7,558 nucleotides of DNA from an uncultured Lachnospiraceae bacterium. GTDB lineage: Bacteria; Bacillota; Clostridia; Lachnospirales; Lachnospiraceae. The stretch's first letter is position 1, and every line of letters begins with the position of its first letter. A program made the translations under genes and the position numbers. Shown here piece by piece: positions 1 to 4,945 of the stretch. Under the pieces are notes generated by a model, which saw only the letters and a list, made by a program, of their open reading frames with translations, was not told where the DNA came from and searched no databases. The stretch is from contig CAJUCG010000170.1 of the NCBI GenBank assembly GCA_910585065.1, positions 1 to 7,558 of the forward strand. The letters run 5' to 3'.

Positions 1-1791
1 ATAGATCTCCGCCTCCGCAAATGGGTCGAGTGCCGCTGTAGGCTCATCCAAAATCATAATATCCGCATCCTTATAGATCGCGCGTGCAATCGCCAGCTTC
101 TGCGCCTCACCGCCGGACAAATCACAGCCATCCTCGCAGAATCGATTAGACAAAGGCTGCTTTACCTTCTGCGGCAGACCTGTGACCTTTTCCCAAAGCC
201 CCGCCTTTTTTAGTGCATCCCCTATCCGTATCTTATCATATTCTTCCAATGCAGAAACATTCTCCGCGATAGAAAATGCAAACAGCGAAAAATCCTGAAA
301 CACTGCTGCCAGCTTATTTTTATACTCCTCCCACGGATAGCTCCAAATATCCACCCCGTCAAGCAAAATTCTCCCTTTCGTCGGATGGTACAGGCGGCAG
401 AGCAATTTTACAAAAGTTGTTTTGCCCGAACCATTTTTTCCGACCAGTGCCAATTTCTCCCCCTTTTTCACCTCCAGACAAATATCGGAAAGAGCCCATT
501 CTTTGCTGCCCGGATAACGGAAACTAATATGCTCAAAGCGGATGCCGGAAACATCCAAATTTTCCCTTTTGTCGAGTCCATTCCTCCCCGCTAAAAGATC
601 CAGGGAAACTTCCCCCTGCAAATCCGTCCCCTCCATCGCCTCCGGCAAATCTATAAACTGGAAAAAATTCAACAAATGTTCATTGTTATTCCGTAGATCT
701 GTAATAATCTGTGCAAGTTCGGAGAATGCGGAAACCAACATATTTTCCGCTGCATATGCCGCAACCACCTCCCCCACACCAATCCACCCAGAAAGTGCCA
801 TCCAGCCAACCAGCGCGTACACGCAAACGCCACAAAAGCAAGTGCAAAACAGCCGCACGCCGTCATAGCGGTTTACTGCCCGGATCTCCCGCCGCTTGCC
901 CTTAGCAAAACGCTGATAACATTTCTCCCTGCTTTCCCTCAAAATAATCTTCTCCTGCGAAAAAATTCTCACATCCATCGCGGTATCCTCATCCGGCAGA
1001 TAATTCATTGTATAAAATTCTCCATACCGGTTATACTCCGCCCCTTTTTCAAACACTTCAAAACTTACGTCGAAGTGCCTGCCCGCCATCTTACAGGAAA
1101 TAAAAATACAAATTCCCACCATCAAGATCATCCCCAAAAACAGCGGACTGCCTGCACTTTCCTGCCCCTTTCCCCCCGGTGCAAAAAGAAGTGCCCGAAA
1201 AAATCCCATCCCAAGCAAAAGTGCTGCTGCTGCCCGACAGAGATTTGTAACCACTACTTCCATATCCCAATAAAGGCTTGCCATCCCCGCACCGGAAACA
1301 CTGATGCTCCCCGAAACCTGCTCACGCAGCCGCTTTGTTTCTGGCATTTCCAACACTTCATACAGCAGGCAGTGTGTTTTCTGTGTCAGGCGGATCTCAT
1401 GTGCTGAAAACAGACAGCTATAGCCAACTGCTGCTTTTGCATCCACCCCGTATTTTAGGACGGAAAGCAAAAATATTCCTCCGACTGCGAACATACAGAG
1501 CCAAAGCAGCCTTTCCTCCCGCCGCCCCTGTGCCAGCTCATCCAAAATCCGCGCGGACGCAAAGACAGAAATTAGCGGGATGCACGCCCCAAAAATACTC
1601 TTTAATAGCACAAATAGCATCTGTCCTGGAAGAATTTTTCCAAACTCTTTTATTCCGCGCCGGATCAACAGGATATCCTCCCAAAAAGTCCTGCCGTTTT
1701 TCTTCACTCTGTGCTGCTCCATTACATTCGCCAATTTTCCTCCCCCCATTTTCTTCTCCCCTTTTCTTCCTATTTTCTCTCTTTTCTTCAT
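1..1791 (-). CDS. ABC exporter half-transporter (membrane domain + ATPase), second subunit, C-terminus cut by window edge
   Basis: This is an ATP-driven exporter half-transporter; 597 codons are visible and the frame stays open to base 1. Hydrophobic segments at roughly residues 55-80, 96-115, 180-204, 216-233 and two more around 295-335 form an exporter-type membrane domain. The ATPase domain starts near residue 425. It shows Walker A GKNGSGKTT (451-459), signature LSGGE (558-562) and Walker B IMILDEP with D582 and catalytic E583, followed by the D-loop ALDP. The H-loop and last ~50-60 residues lie outside the window. The ATG at 1791 overlaps the upstream gene's stop (ATGA), which suggests translational coupling and a heterodimer with that product. 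A second ATG at 1749 (residue 15) has a better Shine-Dalgarno (GGGGAG, 6 nt away) and may be the true start. The substrate is not evident. There is no C39 peptidase domain, so it is not a classical bacteriocin-processing exporter. Confidence 0.93.
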   Translation of the reverse strand, partial: MKKREKIGRKGEKKMGGGKLANVMEQHRVKKNGRTFWEDILLIRRGIKEFGKILPGQMLFVLLKSIFGACIPLISVFASARILDELAQGRREERLLWLCMFAVGGIFLLSVLKYGVDAKAAVGYSCLFSAHEIRLTQKTHCLLYEVLEMPETKRLREQVSGSISVSGAGMASLYWDMEVVVTNLCRAAAALLLGMGFFRALLFAPGGKGQESAGSPLFLGMILMVGICIFISCKMAGRHFDVSFEVFEKGAEYNRYGEFYTMNYLPDEDTAMDVRIFSQEKIILRESREKCYQRFAKGKRREIRAVNRYDGVRLFCTCFCGVCVYALVGWMALSGWIGVGEVVAAYAAENMLVSAFSELAQIITDLRNNNEHLLNFFQFIDLPEAMEGTDLQGEVSLDLLAGRNGLDKRENLDVSGIRFEHISFRYPGSKEWALSDICLEVKKGEKLALVGKNGSGKTTFVKLLCRLYHPTKGRILLDGVDIWSYPWEEYKNKLAAVFQDFSLFAFSIAENVSALEEYDKIRIGDALKKAGLWEKVTGLPQKVKQPLSNRFCEDGCDLSGGEAQKLAIARAIYKDADIMILDEPTAALDPFAEAEIY

Positions 1792-3755
1792 TCACCCACA
1801 CCATCCTTTCCTTTTTCCTCCCGGTAATATTGGCTCTGCACTTCAAACATTTTCGCATACTGCCCACCAAGTGCAATCAACTCCTTATGCGTTCCGCTCT
1901 CCAAAATCCGCCCATCAGAAAACAGCAAAATCCGGTCACAAAACCTTGTCGAAGCAAGCCGGTGCGAAATAAAAATCGAGGTTTTTCCCCTTGTCATCCG
2001 CCAGTAATCCTGATAAATTTCATGCTCTGCCACTGGGTCAAGTGCCGCCGTCGGCTCATCTAAAACCAGCACTGGGGCATCTTTATACAATGCTCTTGCA
2101 AGCAGAAGCCTTTGTGCCTGCCCTCCCGACAGTTCTGTTCCATCGTGAGTAATTTGCCTGACCAGACAGGTATCTGCGCCCTTTGGCAGAGATTTTATCT
2201 TTTCTTCAAGCCCTGCCCGGCGGATACACTCCCACATCACATTGATATCCTCTTTTTGGTTCTCACCGTAAAGCAAGGCATCTTCCTTTTTATGGGAATA
2301 ATTTCCAGCCCCCTCTCCTTTCGTCCTCTTAGACTTTACATCCAACATAATATTTTCCGCAATGCTGACTGGAAGAAAGCCGGATTTCTGAAAAACTGCT
2401 GAAAACAGCTCAAAATAATCCTCCTTGCAAAATAATCTGCTGTCCATGTCGTTTACCAAAATCCTTCCTTTACTTGGTGTCAGCAATCCGCAAAGAAGCT
2501 TAACAAAAGTGGATTTCCCCGCACCGTTCACCCCCACAACGGCAATACTCTCCCCCGCTAAAATCGTTAGATTCAGATCTTTTATTACCGGAATTTCCCG
2601 CTTCTTTCCATCCTGTTCCACAAAATAAGAAAACGAAACATTTTCAAACGTAAAAGAAATCGTTTTCCCCTCCCTTAGCTCCACGGGCGGATTTTCCCTC
2701 TCCACATCCGCACTTATACTAGAGAGAGTGCCCCCTGCCTTTGTTTCCGTGCTATATTGCATAAACTCAAAAAAGTCCTCTGCGTACCGCGCAGTTTCCA
2801 AAAAATCAGAGATCGCCCGCGCAAGATTAAGCAGCCCGCCGCCGACCCCGGTGATCGCCGCAAAATAAAGCGTAAAATCGCCGAGCGTCATCCCGGAATG
2901 CAAAAATCGCCAGATCAGATAAAAATATGCCGTGCCATCGCGCAGCAAAAGCAGGAGAGCGGCAAAGAGCATATTGTAAAATTCCAGTCTCTCCGCCTTC
3001 CCCTCCACTTCCCGCTTCTCTCGCATCGTTTTTTGTGCGATGCGGTGCAGCAACCCATCGAAAGCATACAGTCGGATATCTTTGCCCTCTTTCTCTCCCT
3101 GCATCCCCCAAGCGAGATAATTCAATCGCCGGTCAGTCGCCGCGCGCACCCCTTTTAAAGATTGTTTTTCCCTCTGTGTGTAGCCGGAAAACCATAGCTG
3201 CACCACAAACAAAAACAATAAGACCAAAAAAATCCCCGGATGCAGCCTCCCCACAATCCCAAGGCAGACCAAAAGTCCCGCGAAGGCTTCCAAAATCGCA
3301 CTAAGTCCTGAAAGTAATTTCACCACACCCCAGTTTGGACTGCTGATCGCATTCCTTGCTTTCTCCGCCAAAATCTTCCCCTGGGGTGACACAAAAGCTT
3401 CGTAATCCATGCGCAGCATTCCCCTCTCCCAGTGTGCAGTCAGATCTGTATATAAAAAATCCTGCGAGATAAGTTCCAGTTCGTTGCGCAAAAGCATTGT
3501 AGCAAGAGATGCAGCGGTAAACAGCATACCCGCGCACCCCACCGACCAAAAAAGTTTTTCTGCCGTCATCCCCCGCTCCACCACATCCAGCACAATCTTT
3601 GGCAAAACCATGGCAAGCAAACTTGCTGCGGCAGCACTGATGCATACAAAAAATGGCAGTATGATATAAAAATGGTACGAATTATAAAATTCGTGCAATA
3701 AATATTTTGCGGAGATAAACACTATATCCGCGTGTCTTTCTTTTTTTCTCTTCAT
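1788..3755 (-). CDS. ABC exporter half-transporter (membrane domain + ATPase), first subunit, complete
   Basis: This 655-residue half-transporter probably pairs with the overlapping downstream subunit as a heterodimeric exporter. Hydrophobic segments at about residues 27-55, 67-90, 145-190 (two helices), 255-275 and 280-320 make up the membrane domain. The ATPase domain has Walker A GVNGAGKST (408-416, K414), Q-loop Q456, signature LSGGQ (542-546), Walker B LVLDEP (D566, E567) and H-loop H598, so the catalytic set is complete. A charged insert of roughly 25 residues (about 474-502) sits in the helical subdomain after the Q-loop and is absent from the partner. The ATG at 3755 is chosen because AGGAG (3763-3767) lies 7 nt upstream. 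The frame stays open to a TTG at 3809, but that codon has no comparable site. A long leader with a uORF and terminator precedes the gene, so expression is probably attenuated. The layout resembles BmrCD-type multidrug exporters; the substrate is unknown. Confidence 0.93.
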   Translation of the reverse strand: MKRKKERHADIVFISAKYLLHEFYNSYHFYIILPFFVCISAAAASLLAMVLPKIVLDVVERGMTAEKLFWSVGCAGMLFTAASLATMLLRNELELISQDFLYTDLTAHWERGMLRMDYEAFVSPQGKILAEKARNAISSPNWGVVKLLSGLSAILEAFAGLLVCLGIVGRLHPGIFLVLLFLFVVQLWFSGYTQREKQSLKGVRAATDRRLNYLAWGMQGEKEGKDIRLYAFDGLLHRIAQKTMREKREVEGKAERLEFYNMLFAALLLLLRDGTAYFYLIWRFLHSGMTLGDFTLYFAAITGVGGGLLNLARAISDFLETARYAEDFFEFMQYSTETKAGGTLSSISADVERENPPVELREGKTISFTFENVSFSYFVEQDGKKREIPVIKDLNLTILAGESIAVVGVNGAGKSTFVKLLCGLLTPSKGRILVNDMDSRLFCKEDYFELFSAVFQKSGFLPVSIAENIMLDVKSKRTKGEGAGNYSHKKEDALLYGENQKEDINVMWECIRRAGLEEKIKSLPKGADTCLVRQITHDGTELSGGQAQRLLLARALYKDAPVLVLDEPTAALDPVAEHEIYQDYWRMTRGKTSIFISHRLASTRFCDRILLFSDGRILESGTHKELIALGGQYAKMFEVQSQYYREEKGKDGVGE

Positions 3756-3762
3756 TCTGATA

Positions 3763-3767
3763 CTCCT
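3763..3767 (-). promoter_or_regulatory. Ribosome-binding site that fixes the start of the first ABC gene
   Basis: The minus strand reads AGGAG followed by 7 nt (TATCAGA) and ATG at 3755. It decides the start over the in-frame TTG at 3809. Confidence 0.8.
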
Positions 3768-3899
3768 ATATAGCTTTTCTTTATTTTTAATCTGATTGAC
3801 AAGCTTCAAATTGTATCCGGATTTGCAGAATCATATTTTTATATATGTTTGCACAGATTCATATTTTTGCGGCATTTTCCCTTCCGCGTCCGCGCGCAT

Positions 3900-3927
3900 A
3901 AAAAAAGCTGCGGCAAATTTCCGCAGC
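3900..3927 (-). terminator. Intrinsic terminator in the ABC-operon leader (attenuator)
   Basis: On the minus strand GCTGCGG (3921-3927) and CCGCAGC (3907-3913) form a perfect 7-bp GC-rich stem around a 7-nt loop, followed directly by seven T residues (3906-3900). It lies ~145 nt before the first ABC start and ~260 nt after the predicted transcription start, inside a leader whose promoter serves the ABC genes. Unless bypassed it would stop transcription before them. It could in principle serve the small secreted gene upstream, but that gene has its own hairpin and a promoter lies in between, which favours an attenuator role. Confidence 0.85.
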
Positions 3928-4006
3928 AAAAAAGCATACTCAAAAAACAGTCAAAAAGCAAAAAACTTTCTGCCTGTATTTTAGTACTATACGTTCTTTC
4001 TGCTGC
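3923..4006 (-). promoter_or_regulatory. Candidate antiterminator pairing in the ABC leader
   Basis: The leader segment GCAGCAGAAAG (minus strand, 4006 down to 3996) can pair over 11 consecutive positions, two of them G-U, with TTTTTTGCTGC (3933-3923). The latter includes most of the terminator 5' arm. If this duplex forms, the terminator cannot. The same segment can also pair, with one bulged U, with TTTTTGCTTGC inside the uORF (4107-4097). It therefore has two exclusive partners, as expected for region 2 of a transcription attenuator. Pairing was judged by eye, without energy calculation. Confidence 0.6.
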
Positions 4007-4026
4007 AAAAAATGCAAAATCCGGAT

Positions 4027-4080
4027 ACAACAAACAACGGAGCAGTTTTAGACCTCTCCGCGCCCATTCTTTTTTGTTGT
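4027..4080 (-). promoter_or_regulatory. Large leader hairpin immediately after the uORF stop
   Basis: On the minus strand ACAACAAA (4080-4073) pairs with TTTGTTGT (4034-4027). Inside, CGGAG (4060-4056) pairs with CTCCG (4042-4038), and AG/CT can extend this across a bulged G. The hairpin begins 1 nt after the uORF stop codon, so a ribosome held on the last uORF codons would clash with its 5' arm. Its 3' end overlaps the long inverted-repeat arm (4013-4030) by four bases, so those two folds compete. Confidence 0.6.
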
Positions 4081-4081
4081 C

Positions 4082-4114
4082 CTAGCGCATTCTTCCGCAA
4101 GCAAAAATTAACAT
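4082..4114 (-). CDS. 10-codon leader peptide MLIFACGRMR (uORF) of the ABC operon
   Basis: ATG TTA ATT TTT GCT TGC GGA AGA ATG CGC TAG encodes MLIFACGRMR. AGGAG lies 7 nt upstream (4122-4126), as good as the sites of the full genes here. The uORF begins ~70 nt after the predicted transcription start, is followed at once by a hairpin, and lies ~155 nt before the intrinsic terminator guarding the ABC genes. It most likely acts in cis as a sensor of translation rather than as a product. The C-terminal Arg-Met-Arg resembles the Arg/Lys-X-Arg/Lys motif on which macrolide-bound ribosomes stall (ErmD leader MRLR; msr(A)-type leader). A stall with codon 9 in the P site would put codons 4-8 under the ribosome, exactly the part that mimics the terminator arm. 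Translation itself is inferred. Confidence 0.72.
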   Translation of the reverse strand: MLIFACGRMR

Positions 4115-4121
4115 AACAGTA

Positions 4122-4126
4122 CTCCT
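4122..4126 (-). promoter_or_regulatory. Shine-Dalgarno of the leader peptide
   Basis: AGGAG on the minus strand, 7 nt before the uORF ATG. It is the main evidence that such a short reading frame is translated. Confidence 0.75.
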
Positions 4127-4190
4127 TTTATTTTTTCTTTGATTTTCCCTAATCTTTCTTTAGGATATTTCTCAATGTTTTCTGTTTTTT

Positions 4191-4219
4191 ATTATACTGG
4201 TGATACTATTTTTTGTCAA
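4191..4219 (-). promoter_or_regulatory. Perfect consensus sigma-A promoter of the ABC operon
   Basis: The minus strand reads TTGACA (4219-4214), a 17-bp spacer, then TATAAT (4196-4191). This matches the housekeeping consensus at all twelve positions with optimal spacing, and A/T-rich DNA lies upstream. Transcription should start near 4184, giving a leader of about 430 nt to the ABC start at 3755. Such a strong promoter in front of a terminator suggests control after initiation. Confidence 0.9.
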
Positions 4220-4412
4220 CTATTTTTCCAAATTTACCAAAAATTTATTCAATACCTTTTAATATTCAGTGGATTATTATAAAAATCAGAGATCTAATAA
4301 AAAATCTAGAATTATAAAAAAATGAAAAGCAAAATTATCAATCATAATAATTGTAAACTCAAAATTTTAGAAAAATTATAAATATTCTTCCTTCTTCGAA
4401 CCATAATTATAT
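4220..4412. other. AT-rich intergenic stretch, no gene seen
   Basis: Between the ABC promoter and the hairpin after the small secreted gene the DNA is very AT-rich, with many A- and T-runs. No ORF with a ribosome site was found on either strand. The part next to the -35 box could act as an UP element; nothing more specific was seen. Confidence 0.6.
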
Positions 4413-4456
4413 ATTGGCTTCAGCAACCAAATAAATTTTTCGATGCCGAAGCCAAT
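4413..4456 (-). terminator. Terminator-like hairpin downstream of the small secreted protein gene
   Basis: ATTGGCTTC (4413-4421) and GAAGCCAAT (4448-4456) form a perfect 9-bp stem. One mismatch and then GCA/TGC continue it inward around an ~18-nt loop. It begins 27 nt after the stop of the secreted protein gene. What follows on the minus strand is AT-rich (ATATAATTATGG) without a clean T-run, so termination may be weak; an mRNA 3'-end stabiliser is an alternative. Confidence 0.6.
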
Positions 4457-4483
4457 TACTAAAGTACACTTGCTTATTGCTAT

Positions 4484-4834
4484 TTACGGATTATATGGAT
4501 TATTATCTGCCCAAGGTAATGTATGTCTTATTTGATCAGGTGTTTTTTCATGTATCAGTAAATTGCAATTATTACATCTCTTTGTGATTATCGTATAAGA
4601 AACATAAACTTCACACGTAGAGTATACAAATTGCCCCGATGAAGTAACGCTTGTTACCACCTGATGCGTATGAGAAAGCTGCTCTGATGTTTGTGTACCT
4701 ACAACGGTACAAGAAGAATGGGAACAAGCAGCCAATGCAGATGCCTCTGTTTCTGCATTCACTCTTACCGCATTTGAAAAAGTAGTACAAAGTACCAATG
4801 CAAACAGCAATGATACAATCCTCTTAATCTTCAT
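4484..4834 (-). CDS. Small Sec-secreted Cys/His-rich protein, function unknown
   Basis: This is a 116-residue protein that I cannot assign to a named family. Residues 1-27 form a signal peptide: a basic start (KIKR), a hydrophobic core and a VNA|ET cleavage site. The mature part of ~89 residues carries five cysteines (37, 42, 74, 87, 90) and histidines at 39, 55, 57, 95 and 104. They are arranged as CSHSSC, an HTH pair, a lone Cys and CNNC. This suggests metal binding or disulfides outside the cell and resembles small secreted Cys/His proteins seen in gut clostridia (recalled similarity, not searched). The ATG at 4834 is chosen because GGAGGTGAT (4839-4847) sits just upstream; the frame stays open to 4870 without a comparable site. 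It lies 111 nt after the lipoprotein gene with no terminator between, so the two are probably co-transcribed. There is no double-glycine leader, so it is not a typical bacteriocin precursor. Confidence 0.85.
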   Translation of the reverse strand: MKIKRIVSLLFALVLCTTFSNAVRVNAETEASALAACSHSSCTVVGTQTSEQLSHTHQVVTSVTSSGQFVYSTCEVYVSYTIITKRCNNCNLLIHEKTPDQIRHTLPWADNNPYNP

Positions 4835-4945
4835 TGATATCACCTCCAAATTTAAAACAAATACAAACAACTATTGTTACTTCGGGTTTATAAGTAAGTG
4901 TACTCTTAGACCATTTTAATATAAACTAATTCCCACCACACCTTT

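Larger units (their letters stand above)
3811..4030 (-). repeat. 17-bp inverted repeat enclosing the attenuator core
   Basis: TTGTATCCGGATTTGCA (3811-3827) is the reverse complement of TGCAAAATCCGGATACAA (4013-4030), apart from one extra base in the latter. Both arms lie in the transcribed leader of the ABC operon. In the RNA they could form a long-range stem of about 17 bp closing a ~185-nt domain that holds the antiterminator segment and the terminator. Each arm also carries the self-complementary core ATCCGGAT, so a protein operator present twice is an alternative reading. A 220-bp miniature inverted-repeat element is a third possibility, but no target duplication was seen. Confidence 0.75.

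Noticed and set aside
1335..2063. Plus-strand open frame of 242 codons
   Set aside because: It lies antisense to the two ABC genes, has low-complexity Pro/Ser/Phe-rich composition, no ribosome site and no recognisable domain.
3756..3809. N-terminal extension of the first ABC gene to a TTG at 3809 (673 residues)
   Set aside because: The TTG has no ribosome site, while the internal ATG at 3755 has AGGAG at 7 nt. The extension would also overlap the inverted-repeat arm.
3900..4190. Known riboswitch or T-box in the ABC leader
   Set aside because: I could not find a T-box motif or a core I recognise from common riboswitch classes. The uORF plus competing pairings explain the leader better, though an unknown aptamer cannot be excluded by eye.
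4835..4870. 12-residue upstream extension of the small secreted protein
   Set aside because: It would place GGAGGTGAT inside the coding region and put residues before a textbook signal peptide.
4866..4878. Short inverted repeat AACAA-CTA-TTGTT before the secreted protein gene
   Set aside because: Only 5-bp AT-rich arms, not followed by a T-run; likely chance.
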